A stretch of DNA of 39,904 nucleotides from Paludibacteraceae bacterium (GTDB lineage: Bacteria > Bacteroidota > Bacteroidia > Bacteroidales > Paludibacteraceae): NCBI GenBank assembly GCA_024399835.1, contig JAKSNK010000016.1, positions 1 through 39,904 of the forward strand, given 5' to 3'. How positions within the stretch are numbered: position 1 is the first letter of the stretch; each line of letters starts with the position of its first letter. Below the pieces are notes generated by a model, which saw only the letters and a program-made list of their open reading frames with translations, was not told the origin of the DNA and made no database searches. Position numbers and translations under genes: made by a program. This document shows, in pieces, positions 15,966-23,726 of the stretch.

Positions 15966-16274
15966 ATGCAATTTATTATAAAACAAAAGACCTTGCCTTT
16001 CTGGTGGAAGGACTTTTTTTCAGGATTAGATAGGGTGAGGAACTTATTAAACACTTTTGCTATTACATGGAAAGATAGTGAAGCAATCATAAGCGACATT
16101 GATTCTTATGATCCCAATTTGGTAATTAGGTGTTACCCTCGCAATCCACAAAAACGTGGTGTGTCCTGGGAAATTGGTGTTAAAGACATGCGCAGATTAT
16201 CTCAATGTGATATTTTAAGACTGAAGCAGTGGTTTGATAATTTAGTGACTAACTATTTTGAAAATCATTTATAA
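15966..16274 (+). CDS. 102-aa protein of unknown function
   Basis: 102 aa, not recognised. It is basic and aromatic-rich at the start (KQKTLPFWWKDFFSGLDRV), with a middle segment SYDPNLVIRCYPRNPQKRG that could be two strands, and a helical C-terminus (DILRLKQWFDNLVTNYFE). No signal peptide and no clear membrane segment. The compact fold and the position between a coiled-coil gene and a TIR/flavodoxin-like gene suggest a cytoplasmic partner. A 143-bp gap, which contains an odd antisense reading frame, separates it from the next gene. Confidence 0.5.
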   Translation: MQFIIKQKTLPFWWKDFFSGLDRVRNLLNTFAITWKDSEAIISDIDSYDPNLVIRCYPRNPQKRGVSWEIGVKDMRRLSQCDILRLKQWFDNLVTNYFENHL

Positions 16275-16429
16275 CTGCGTTTGCCTTTTCCTATTCGAAG
16301 GACTCCATAAAACAAGATAAATCCACAAGAGACAAAAATAGTACCCAAATCAAACAATGGGAGTGCCGATGCCCTTGAGTAGGCAATAAAATCATAATAA
16401 CAAATAAAATACTTATTATGGAAACAACA
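16265..16429 (-). pseudogene. possible antisense membrane-protein remnant
   Basis: A minus-strand reading frame without a start codon encodes about 54 codons ending in RASALPLFDLGTIFVSCGFI, then LFYGVLRIGKGKRSYK and a stop. It looks like a C-terminal membrane helix with a basic tail and faintly recalls the end of lipoprotein signal peptidase (FNxADxxIxxG). It fills the gap between two plus-strand genes. It may be chance. Confidence 0.2.
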
Positions 16430-17173
16430 TCAGAATTTTTACCAGCCCAACAATGCTTCATTGTTTATGACGACCTTACTAAAAAAGTTGCCATCAGTTT
16501 ACGAAATCGCTTATCTGAAAAAGATGTAAAATGCACCATTTGGAATGAAAAACAGTTTAGCGACAACGAAGCACGATTATCCAATTTTAACCGCCTGCTG
16601 ATTTTGAGTAAAAAGATATCTGCTGAATATTTGGCAGCACCAGCTAATGTAAAACAAGCACTAACAGACTACTCTTACTATGTTCGTGAGGGTAGGGTTG
16701 CAAGTATTACATTAAGAGACGACATTGATTATGCTGGCATTTTAGAAACAGCTAATCAAACAATGGCAAGTATAATGGAAGCATTAAAAGATTGTTTTAG
16801 AAAAAAGAAAAAAAATGAAGATATCTCAGCAGAAGATGTAGCACAAGCATTAGATCAACTTCAAAAGGCACAAATGTTAGCATTGCCAATGCCCAATGAG
16901 GATTTGAAACAGCCAGACGATGAAACTACATCTAAAGAAGATAGAATAAAAGAAATTGCCGCCACAATCGGAGGAGGTGCTATAGGAGGTGCTATAGGAG
17001 GAGTTGTTGGAGCTGTTGCTTGGCAAGGTGTTCTTCCTTCTCTGTTAGCTCTATATGGCTATAGTTGGTATGAATCTCGAAAGAATATGAAGGATATGAA
17101 ACTTGCTTTCTATTTTACTGCCGCACGGCAATTTGAGCTACAATACTTTGACGATTTCGTAAATGCAAAATAA
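16418..17173 (+). CDS. TIR/flavodoxin-like protein with glycine-zipper membrane segment
   Basis: 251 aa. Residues 10-100 alternate strands and helices in the order of a TIR or flavodoxin-like fold: strand CFIVYDD, helix KKVAISLRNRLSEKD, strand VKCTIWNEKQF, strand NRLLILSKKI, helix, strand GRVASITLRDD. I cannot point to a certain catalytic Glu, so TIR activity is not claimed. Residues 125-180 are charged and probably linker. Residues 184-214 contain GGGAIGGAIGGVVGAV, a glycine zipper typical of membrane-packing or pore helices, followed by SLLALYGYSWY and a cytoplasmic tail. The start of the next gene overlaps its end by 11 bp, which implies coupled translation. A sensor plus membrane-effector protein is a plausible reading. 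Confidence 0.5.
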   Translation: METTSEFLPAQQCFIVYDDLTKKVAISLRNRLSEKDVKCTIWNEKQFSDNEARLSNFNRLLILSKKISAEYLAAPANVKQALTDYSYYVREGRVASITLRDDIDYAGILETANQTMASIMEALKDCFRKKKKNEDISAEDVAQALDQLQKAQMLALPMPNEDLKQPDDETTSKEDRIKEIAATIGGGAIGGAIGGVVGAVAWQGVLPSLLALYGYSWYESRKNMKDMKLAFYFTAARQFELQYFDDFVNAK

Positions 17174-18692
17174 TTCTTCAAAAATAGAATGGTTTGAAGG
17201 ATGGAATAAGGCTCTATCCCATCTTACAAACTTTGTCGGTTCTGCATCAGGAGATTCTTGGGGAAAGATTTCTCAGTCCATACAAGAGCTTGAAAACAAT
17301 ATAAATGCATGGGAGGGGAATCTATCTCCAGATGATTCATTGGGAGGGTATGTGGCAGAATCTCGCATATCCGGAACATTTAATATTAATGCAGCAATTA
17401 AACATTCTTCTTTCCATACGCATGTTGGCATTTCGGAACGGCATGATTTAGCATCTCCAGATGTTATTGGTAATTGGGGCGAAGACTTTGGGTTAAAATT
17501 CATGAAGAATGCTCAAAGTTCTGCTAATGCTCAAGCTACAAGTTTCTTCAAAAGGTATTGTGAATATGCAAAAGATAATCCAAATATGAGTGTTTCGGAT
17601 TATTTGGAAATTAAAGGTCTTTCTGATGATACTCCTATTTTTGATTCCATATATAGTGGACAAACTCGCATAATCCCAGCAGATCAATTGGAAGCAGCCA
17701 AGGAATATCTTAAACGGAAGATTGCTAAAGCTCGTCCTAATCAAGTTGGTCGATATCAAGATGTGTTAGAAAACTTACAAAGTGTCGTCAAAGCACCAGA
17801 TGGAACACAATCTGTTGAACTTACAAAAGAACAATCACGGGAATTAGCTCGTTTAGCAAGAGAACGAAAATATCGTGCCTATGCAGACCAATTTTGTTCA
17901 GATGATATTCTCAAGTGGAATGACTATATTAATCGTGGATTAAAAGCAGGAGCGACCGCTGCTGTGATTACATTCTCAATTAAGATGTTACCGGTTATCA
18001 AAAAAATGATATCCGAACTAATTGAACAAGGCGAGATTGATTGTGATACTCTTAAAGCAAGTGGGTTAGATGCCATCCCTGCAACCACGGAAAGTTTTTT
18101 GCGTGGCGGTGTGGCAGCGGTTTTGACATTAGGTTATGAGACGGGAAAGTTTGGTGATATTTTCAAATTGATTAAACCAGAACAAGTCCCAAGTGTAATT
18201 GGTGCGCTTACTGTTGTGACATTCTCCATCATAAAAGATGCTTATTCCTTAGCAACCCATAAAATAACTCCACAAGAGTTTATGTTGAATACCCAACAAA
18301 CATTCTTTATTACGGCTTGTGCTGTGGGTACAGGTATTTGGGTGCAAACATTGTTTCCTCTTATGCCATTTGCGTATTTCTTAGGGAATATAGTCGGAAC
18401 AGTTGTAGGATCTTTAACTTTCAAAGTTATTGATAATATATTTGTTGCTTTATGTGTTGAAAATGGTTATACTTTCTTTGGATTAGTTAAACAAGATTAC
18501 ACATTGCCAGAGGAAGTGTTAAAGGAACTAAATATTGATTGGCAACAAGTTGATTCTTTATCCATTGATACAACACGAATTGATGAATGCGAGATAGATT
18601 GTATTAATATTGATGAATGTGATGCTGATTATATAAAAATGATGTCAAGAGGCGTTTTCAAAATACATCATATCGGATATTTATATAAATAA
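17163..18692 (+). CDS. 509-aa multi-pass membrane protein of unknown function
   Basis: Family not named by me. Residues 1-250 are soluble: WFEGWNKALSHL, then GTFNINAAIKHSSFHTHV, a helical part, RIIPADQLEAAKEYLKRKIA and SVELTKEQSRELARLARERK. Residues 255-430 contain several hydrophobic segments (LKAGATAAVITFSIKMLPVI, VPSVIGALTVVTFSIIKDAY, FFITACAVGTGIWVQTLFPL, FLGNIVGTVVGSLTF). The C-terminus is soluble with a short Cys/Asp repeat (IDECEIDCINIDECDADY). It overlaps the TIR/flavodoxin-like gene by 11 bp, so the two are probably stoichiometric partners. A hydrophobic reading frame continues past its stop (18643-18774). Confidence 0.55.
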   Translation: MQNNSSKIEWFEGWNKALSHLTNFVGSASGDSWGKISQSIQELENNINAWEGNLSPDDSLGGYVAESRISGTFNINAAIKHSSFHTHVGISERHDLASPDVIGNWGEDFGLKFMKNAQSSANAQATSFFKRYCEYAKDNPNMSVSDYLEIKGLSDDTPIFDSIYSGQTRIIPADQLEAAKEYLKRKIAKARPNQVGRYQDVLENLQSVVKAPDGTQSVELTKEQSRELARLARERKYRAYADQFCSDDILKWNDYINRGLKAGATAAVITFSIKMLPVIKKMISELIEQGEIDCDTLKASGLDAIPATTESFLRGGVAAVLTLGYETGKFGDIFKLIKPEQVPSVIGALTVVTFSIIKDAYSLATHKITPQEFMLNTQQTFFITACAVGTGIWVQTLFPLMPFAYFLGNIVGTVVGSLTFKVIDNIFVALCVENGYTFFGLVKQDYTLPEEVLKELNIDWQQVDSLSIDTTRIDECEIDCINIDECDADYIKMMSRGVFKIHHIGYLYK

Positions 18693-18774
18693 AAGAGCCC
18701 TTATTGCAACCTCTATTTGCATAGGAACTATATCAATAGGAGCTTTAATCGCATTACTTATCTTGATTTTATAG
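18643..18774 (+). other. hydrophobic +1 reading frame past the 509-aa gene
   Basis: In the +1 frame relative to the 509-aa gene, codons run open from 18643 and encode INKRALIATSICIGTISIGA then LIALLILIL and a stop at 18772. This is a textbook basic residue-plus-membrane-helix tail. There is no ATG, GTG or TTG in frame before it. It may be the true C-terminus of the 509-aa protein reached by a frameshift (real or a base error in the AT-rich run at 18680-18694), or a separate small membrane peptide with an unusual start. Confidence 0.35.
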
Positions 18775-18792
18775 GGAACTTTGTTTTATAAT

Positions 18793-19299
18793 ATGACAGT
18801 CTCACTTCTTAAAGCCGAATTGCAAAACGCCATTACTAACGGCTATGGTGATTATTGGGTACATTTTTATGACCAAGATGGCGATGGTGTAACGATTGAC
18901 ACTTATTATTTGGATAATGATGGCGACTTGTGCCTTGAATCCAATGAGCACGATGACCGTAACTACACCGCCAAAGAATTGTTTGCTATCTTACAAAAGT
19001 ACAAGCACAATACCTATGTGTACATCTATGATGATGATTCGGATATTTCTTTTGACATTGAAGACTATGATGATGAGGGGAATGAAGATGCTGATTCGCT
19101 TTGGTATATTGGCACAAATGATGAATTGTGTTTAGATACTTATTATGACGACGATAGTACTCCCGACTATACTGATAATGGACCTCATAGATATGTTAAC
19201 TGTATTCAATGTGGGGGAAAGGCATATTGGGACGATGAGGAACAATTATATATTTGCCCCAACTGCCACTGGCAAGGTGGTCGCTCTTTCGAAGATTAA
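18793..19299 (+). CDS. very acidic protein with DxDxDG motif and C-terminal zinc ribbon
   Basis: 168 aa from the ATG at 18793 (an in-frame TTG at 18781 is less likely). Very rich in Asp, Tyr and Glu. The segment YDQDGDGVTIDTYYLDNDGD and a later YIYDDDSDISFDIEDYDDEG suggest an internal duplication, and the DxDxDG pattern could bind Ca2+. The C-terminus is a C4 zinc ribbon, CIQCGG then CPNCHWQGG. It may mimic nucleic acid through its charge, but that is speculation. It follows the membrane-protein cassette by about 100 bp, without a clear own promoter. Confidence 0.6.
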   Translation: MTVSLLKAELQNAITNGYGDYWVHFYDQDGDGVTIDTYYLDNDGDLCLESNEHDDRNYTAKELFAILQKYKHNTYVYIYDDDSDISFDIEDYDDEGNEDADSLWYIGTNDELCLDTYYDDDSTPDYTDNGPHRYVNCIQCGGKAYWDDEEQLYICPNCHWQGGRSFED

Positions 19300-19381
19300 G
19301 CAATATCTCTGCTCCGATGAGCAGTTGCACCTTAGATAATTCCCCCAAAATCGCGATTTCGTGCAAAAAGTCTAATTATTA

Positions 19382-19413
19382 TTTGCGTATATCATTTATT
19401 TTTAGTACCTTTG
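19382..19413 (+). promoter_or_regulatory. promoter of the repeat-bracketed ATPase gene
   Basis: TTTG (19382-19385), 20-bp spacer starting CGTATATC, TACCTTTG (19406-19413). The last bases of the -7 box are the first bases of the left 39-bp repeat, so the transcript begins inside the repeat. Confidence 0.8.
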
Positions 19414-19449
19414 CGAAAAATTTCGTTGCGACTTTTTTCGCAATTATAA
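19411..19449. repeat. left 39-bp direct repeat with hairpin
   Basis: Identical over 39 bp to 20527-20565. Each copy folds: TTGCGAAAAA (19411-19420), 13-nt loop, TTTTTCGCAA (19434-19443), a perfect 10-bp stem, then TTATAA. Ends 9 bp before the ATPase start codon. Confidence 0.85.
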
Positions 19450-19458
19450 GTAATTGAT

Positions 19459-20526
19459 ATGAACCCATTTAAATTTGGAACAATAGTTGACGGTGAATTT
19501 TTCACAGACCGCGTTAATGAAATCCAAACGCTACGTCAGAAGTTGGATAGTGAAAATCATATTGTGCTTATTAGCCCACGTCGATATGGGAAGAGCAGTT
19601 TGGTCCGCAAAACACTATCCGAAATGCAACGCCCTTATATTTGGGTGGATTTTCAATATGTCTATACGGCAGAAGGTTTGGCTTCAGCTATTGTTGCTTG
19701 TATCTGCAAACTTTATACATACGAAAAAATTCGGCATCTAATGACGCATTTTCGTGTTGTTCCTACTATTTCTACCAATCCGATCACAAGCAATATTGAA
19801 ATATCCTTCCAACCAACCCTTAACACTAAAATCCTACTGGAAGACGCTTTGGAATTGATTCAAAAAGTTTCCAATGCTCATCAGCGCCTGATTGTAGTTT
19901 TTGATGAGTTCCAAGAAGTTAATAACATTCAAAAAGAACTGGATAAACAACTGCGCGCTATTATGCAGCATCAACAGGGACTTAACTATATCTTTTTGGG
20001 TAGTCAAGAATCTATGATGGAGGAGATTTTTGAACGTAAAAAATCACCATTCTATCACTTTGGTCAATTAATGCGTTTAGGGAAAATCCCATACGTAGAT
20101 TTGTATGCTTATATTGTATCACGCTTACCGAACGAATGTCCTTTGACGCGTCAAGAACAAATCGCACAGGAAATTTTATCCTTTACACATGAGCATCCGT
20201 TTTATACGCAGCAATTGGCTTCTGTTGTTTGGGAATTAATGGTTTATCAACATATATACGATAATGTCGTAAAGCAAGCCATTGACTCTATTGTACAACA
20301 ACACGATTTGGATTTCGAGCGTTTGTGGCTGAGCCAAAACCGCACCGTCCGAAATGTATTGAGTCAGTTTGCTGCCGGTAATAATCCTATGACAAATCGG
20401 CATATACCTTCCAGTACAACATACAGCACTATTAAGAAACTGTTGAAATCAGGTTATCTTGTTAATGATTCAGAATATACTATTGAAGACCCATTTTTTG
20501 CCTCTTGGATAATCAAACATACATAG
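19459..20526 (+). CDS. AAA/STAND-type ATPase (ATPase_2-like)
   Basis: 355 aa. The N-terminal GTIVDGEFFTDR then SPRRYGKSSLV (Walker A, about 40-50) and LIVVFDEFQEV (Walker B, about 143-153) fit the ATPase_2/archaeal-ATPase group of the STAND/MNS clade. LGSQESMMEEIF supplies the sensor strand. The C-terminal 90 residues look like a winged helix (NRTVRNVLSQFAAG, then SSTTYSTIKKLLKSGYLVND) ending in a short strand-rich DPFFASWI, standard for this family. Many copies occur in Bacteroidales genomes and the role is unclear. Here the gene is exactly bracketed by two identical 39-bp repeats, the right one starting at the base after the stop codon. Confidence 0.85.
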   Translation: MNPFKFGTIVDGEFFTDRVNEIQTLRQKLDSENHIVLISPRRYGKSSLVRKTLSEMQRPYIWVDFQYVYTAEGLASAIVACICKLYTYEKIRHLMTHFRVVPTISTNPITSNIEISFQPTLNTKILLEDALELIQKVSNAHQRLIVVFDEFQEVNNIQKELDKQLRAIMQHQQGLNYIFLGSQESMMEEIFERKKSPFYHFGQLMRLGKIPYVDLYAYIVSRLPNECPLTRQEQIAQEILSFTHEHPFYTQQLASVVWELMVYQHIYDNVVKQAIDSIVQQHDLDFERLWLSQNRTVRNVLSQFAAGNNPMTNRHIPSSTTYSTIKKLLKSGYLVNDSEYTIEDPFFASWIIKHT

Positions 20527-20565
20527 TTGCGAAAAATTTCGTTGCGACTTTTTTCGCAATTATAA
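20527..20565. repeat. right 39-bp direct repeat with hairpin
   Basis: Perfect copy of 19411-19449, beginning immediately after the TAG of the ATPase gene. Flanking bases differ on both sides, so identity is exactly 39 bp. Confidence 0.85.
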
Positions 20566-20649
20566 ATTACTGTAAATGTATAAGTTGCCATTCGCTGCAA
20601 CATATACTATCCTATTAAAGGTCACCTCTCTTAGCAAAACCACCAATTA

Positions 20650-20667
20650 GGGACAGTGTTGTGTCCC
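20650..20667. other. hairpin in the gap before tRNA-Leu
   Basis: GGGACA-GTGTTG-TGTCCC, a perfect 6-bp stem followed by CAAAAATCACATT. The rest of the gap 20566-20755 holds no gene that I can support. Confidence 0.4.
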
Positions 20668-20755
20668 CAAAAATCACATTCTCCATTCTCATTTCTCCTA
20701 AAATCACATGATATAGTATTAATTTTGGAATAAAAGTAATTTTTCGGCTAAAATA

Positions 20756-20787
20756 TTTGCATATTCCAAAATTTTGTAGTAATTTTG
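20756..20787 (+). promoter_or_regulatory. promoter of tRNA-Leu and rpsP
   Basis: TTTG (20756-20759), 20-bp spacer, TAATTTTG (20780-20787), ending 13 bp before the tRNA. Confidence 0.75.
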
Positions 20788-20800
20788 CAGTCCCTTTCCG

Positions 20801-20889
20801 GCCGCGGTGGTGGAATCGGTAGACACGAAGGACTTAAAATCCTTTGGCCAGAGATGGCTGTGCGGGTTCAAGTCCCGCCCGCGGTACCA
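20801..20889 (+). tRNA. tRNA-Leu (anticodon UAA)
   Basis: 89 nt including an encoded CCA (20887-20889). The acceptor GCCGCGG (20801-20807) pairs with CCGCGGT (20879-20885), with one G-U pair. The anticodon loop ACTTAAAAT gives UAA. A long variable arm (class II) is present, and the T arm is GCGGG-TTCAAGT-CCCGC (20862-20878). It shares a promoter with rpsP, 91 bp downstream. Confidence 0.97.
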
Positions 20890-20980
20890 AAAACCCATTT
20901 CGAGTAAGTGGGATACCATTAGTATTAACCCCGGGCAAGAATACGAGTTTATTCAACGCCCACAAAACAACAACAAACAA

Positions 20981-21562
20981 ATGGCAACAAAAATTCGTTT
21001 GGCTCGTCATGGTCACAAAGACTATGCTTACTATCACATCGTGGTAGCTGACAGCCGTTCGCCACGTGATGGCAAAATCATTGAACGTATTGGTTCGTAC
21101 AACCCCAACCTCAATCCCGCCAAAGTAGATTTGAACTTTGAGCGTGCATTGTATTGGGTAGGCGTTGGTGCACAACCTACAGACACCGTTCGTTTCATCC
21201 TGTCGGGTGAAGGCGTAATGCTGATGAAGCACTTGCAAGGCGGTGTTAAGAAAGGTGCGTTTGATGAAGCAGAAGCACAAAAGCGTTTTGAGGCATGGAA
21301 AGCAGAGAAAGACGCTAAAAACGGCAAAATCTCTAAAGCTGAAGCTGACAAGAAAGTAGCAGATGCCAAGAAAGCATTAGCTGCTGAAGTAGAAGCTAAC
21401 AAGGCCAAAGCCGAAGCCGTAGCTGCAAAGCGCAAAGCTGAAGCAGACGCATTGGCAGCCGCAGCTCAGGAAGCAGCACAAGAGGCAGCAGCCGCAGAGG
21501 CAGAAGCCAAAGGCGAAGAGCCCGCAGCCGAAGAAGCCGCTCCTGCTGAAGAGCAAGCTTAA
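20981..21562 (+). CDS. rpsP: 30S ribosomal protein S16
   Basis: 193 aa. Residues 1-80 are the S16 domain: [43 protein letters not shown] and [10 protein letters not shown]. The rest is a long Ala/Glu/Lys-rich extension, which is typical of Bacteroidota S16 and roughly doubles the length seen in Proteobacteria. The ATG at 20981 is chosen because the S16 domain begins exactly there; the in-frame upstream codons overlap the tRNA. A strong terminator follows. Confidence 0.97.
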   Translation: MATKIRLARHGHKDYAYYHIVVADSRSPRDGKIIERIGSYNPNLNPAKVDLNFERALYWVGVGAQPTDTVRFILSGEGVMLMKHLQGGVKKGAFDEAEAQKRFEAWKAEKDAKNGKISKAEADKKVADAKKALAAEVEANKAKAEAVAAKRKAEADALAAAAQEAAQEAAAAEAEAKGEEPAAEEAAPAEEQA

Positions 21563-21592
21563 GGCGAAAATCAAAGACGAAAGTCAAAGGGT

Positions 21593-21630
21593 AAAAAGTC
21601 CAAAACAAATGTTTTTGGGCTTTTTCTTTT
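21593..21630 (+). terminator. intrinsic terminator after rpsP
   Basis: AAAAAGTCCAAAA pairs with TTTTTGGGCTTTTT around a short loop (one G-U pair), followed by CTTTTT. Confidence 0.8.
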
Positions 21631-21647
21631 TATAAAAAGCAAATAAA

Positions 21648-21679
21648 TTTGCTTATATGTATTTTTTTTTGTACCTTTG
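21648..21679 (+). promoter_or_regulatory. promoter of the polysaccharide cluster
   Basis: TTTG (21648-21651), 20-bp spacer, TACCTTTG (21672-21679), 29 bp before the Wzz-like start. The seven genes behind it have overlaps or gaps of at most 3 bp, so this probably drives all of them. Confidence 0.8.
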
Positions 21680-21708
21680 CACACTAATTATCTAAAATTT
21701 GATGTATT

Positions 21709-22506
21709 ATGCGCAAACAGGACACCGATCACATTGATGTAAAAAAACTTTGGCAGAAGTTGTGGAACCACCGTCTGATATTCCTATTTGTTTGGATAGG
21801 AACGATACTCGTAGTGGGTGCAGGGACCTATCTTTTGCCGTGTAAGTGGAAGAGTACAATCAAGATTATTCCCGAATATAATTTACAGGAAGCATTGGCG
21901 ATGAAAAGTATTTTCACCAATTTGGGCAACAATGTGGAGTACAATGCCATGGGTGATGCTTTTATGCCGCAGGTGTATAAAGAAATAGTCAACGATGCAC
22001 AGTTCTTGGAGGGTTTGACGGCTGAAGTCGTGCAGGACCGCGATGGCAAAGAGTGGACGGTAGAGCAACTCTATTCGGCTGCCGAGACGCGCGAACAGAT
22101 GTACGAAAATATGCGCAACGATATACGTTGCAAATTGTCCACCAAAGACGACATAATCAGTATATCCGTTGTTGCCCGTGATCCGGTGATTGCTATGCAA
22201 ACCGCCAATCTGACTTACCGGCATTTGTCCGCATATATCTCGGCTTATCGTCAGGAAAAGGCACAAAGTAACCTTAATTATTATGCCCCCCTGAAGGAGC
22301 AAAGTTCGGTATATCAGACTCTGTACGAGGTGGCGCAGGTCAAATTGGAAGAGCACCAAGCACCGTTTGTGGTTATCCGTCATGCCGAAGTGCCTATACA
22401 TAAAGAGTCCCCCAAACGGGCTGTGATTGTGTTTATTTTCTTGGTGCTGGTAACGCTGGGAATGACGTGCTACTATTGGCGTGAAGACATTAAGGAATGG
22501 CTATGA
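21709..22506 (+). CDS. Wzz-like polysaccharide chain-length determinant
   Basis: 265 aa. Wzz/PCP proteins are inner-membrane proteins that set polymer length. The layout fits: TM1 LIFLFVWIGTILVVGAGTYL near residues 25-45 after a short cytoplasmic start (DVKKLWQKLWNHR), a periplasmic domain with STIKIIPEYNLQEALAMKS and a helical part, and TM2 AVIVFIFLVLVTLGMTCYYW near 238-257 preceded by a Pro-rich turn (KESPKRA). No tyrosine-kinase domain. It heads the cluster and overlaps the EpsG-like gene. Confidence 0.85.
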   Translation: MRKQDTDHIDVKKLWQKLWNHRLIFLFVWIGTILVVGAGTYLLPCKWKSTIKIIPEYNLQEALAMKSIFTNLGNNVEYNAMGDAFMPQVYKEIVNDAQFLEGLTAEVVQDRDGKEWTVEQLYSAAETREQMYENMRNDIRCKLSTKDDIISISVVARDPVIAMQTANLTYRHLSAYISAYRQEKAQSNLNYYAPLKEQSSVYQTLYEVAQVKLEEHQAPFVVIRHAEVPIHKESPKRAVIVFIFLVLVTLGMTCYYWREDIKEWL

Positions 22507-23726
22507 CCATTGTATATGTCCTGTTTATATTGTTAGCCATCATTGGGTCTGTCTTTTTTGACGGACGGGAAGGATATGACCGATACAAACTGCTATCCTA
22601 TCGCGGTTTGTACCTTTTTTTGATTTGTATAGTAGGTTTCAGTTATGGTTTAGGCGGAGATAAATTCGCCTATATGGAGTATTTTGAGTACTACAAAGAC
22701 AATTTCGAGGACTTTTTTGGCAGTATAAGTTATGAATTTGTCAAAATGGGATTTATGCCCTTGTGGACGCTGCTCTGCCTCACTGTCAAATCGACCGTAG
22801 ATTCTTTTTATGTGCTGCAATTTATATTGGCACTATTGGTTAATATTCCGATTTGTGAGATTGTGCGCAAGCACACGGACCACGGTTTTCTTTTCCTGCT
22901 GCTCTACTTCGTATCGGAGGTGTTTTTTCAGTTCAATACAGAGGTGATGCGTGAGGGTCCGGCGATAGCGTTTGGACTATTGGCGATAGAGAACTACCTG
23001 AGTGGCAATAAGGGAAAATACTGCTTGTGGACGCTGTTGGCGTTAGGTTTCCACCTGTCAGCCGTTGTGTTGCTGGTTGTGCCTTTCATCAAGCATATCC
23101 AACTAACGCGCCGGAATATACTTATTTTATTTGGCAGTACGGCTGTAGCTTGGCTGCTGAGTGATATGGTGCTGTTGCCGCTACTGTCCTATTTCCTAAG
23201 TCACGCCGGTGCTGCTTTTGGGCACAAGATGATTACTTATACGGCTGTTCAAACCACTTTCTTTGGTTTTTTGCGCTCGTTCCTTTCCATCATGGCGGTG
23301 CCGGTGGCTGCCATCTATTTCAATAGGGAGCAGGAGGTAGGCGAGCAGGAAACCAAGTACAGGGATTATATGACGGCGCTGTTGATTTTACTGGCGTTTG
23401 TCGGTTGCACGTTCCCCGGCTTTACCCGCTTCTTCAACTATGTGCAGATTTTCTACCTAATAATGTTGGCGGAACTGATTTATTCCCTCTTTGCTACGAA
23501 AATACATTTTGTTTTTCGGTTAGGGACGGTCATAGCTGCCTTTGTTTTTTGGATATGGTACGAAGTGGCTTATTGGCCGGAGAATGATTTTCATTTTTAT
23601 CAGTTCTTTGTGCCCTATACCTGTATTGTGAACGAGAGCGATGATGTCTTTTTCCGTAGAGATGCCTACCACGAAGTGTGCAATTATAGTTTTTACGAAG
23701 ACCGCATAAACGAAATCGAACAATGA
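22503..23726 (+). CDS. EpsG family polysaccharide polymerase
   Basis: 407 aa with the ATG at 22503, which overlaps the previous stop as ATGA; an ATG at 22497 is also in frame. It is a multi-pass inner-membrane protein with about ten hydrophobic segments, resembling EpsG (Wzy-type polymerases that join repeat units at the periplasmic face). The typical early part with YGLGGDKFAYMEYFEYY (conserved Asp/Tyr region after TM2) and EVMREGPAIAFGLLAI (the MRQ-like motif region) is visible. Overlaps the following glycosyltransferase by 4 bp. Confidence 0.85.
   Translation: MTIVYVLFILLAIIGSVFFDGREGYDRYKLLSYRGLYLFLICIVGFSYGLGGDKFAYMEYFEYYKDNFEDFFGSISYEFVKMGFMPLWTLLCLTVKSTVDSFYVLQFILALLVNIPICEIVRKHTDHGFLFLLLYFVSEVFFQFNTEVMREGPAIAFGLLAIENYLSGNKGKYCLWTLLALGFHLSAVVLLVVPFIKHIQLTRRNILILFGSTAVAWLLSDMVLLPLLSYFLSHAGAAFGHKMITYTAVQTTFFGFLRSFLSIMAVPVAAIYFNREQEVGEQETKYRDYMTALLILLAFVGCTFPGFTRFFNYVQIFYLIMLAELIYSLFATKIHFVFRLGTVIAAFVFWIWYEVAYWPENDFHFYQFFVPYTCIVNESDDVFFRRDAYHEVCNYSFYEDRINEIEQ

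Noticed and set aside
20801-20889. tRNA-Leu as the integration site of the accessory block at 14781-20565
   Set aside because: The block lies on the 5' side of the tRNA, I saw no second copy of the tRNA 3' end, and no integrase gene is present.
20719-20919. 66-aa minus-strand reading frame over tRNA-Leu
   Set aside because: It is the antisense translation of the tRNA, with the familiar RGRDLNPHS peptide seen opposite tRNA genes.
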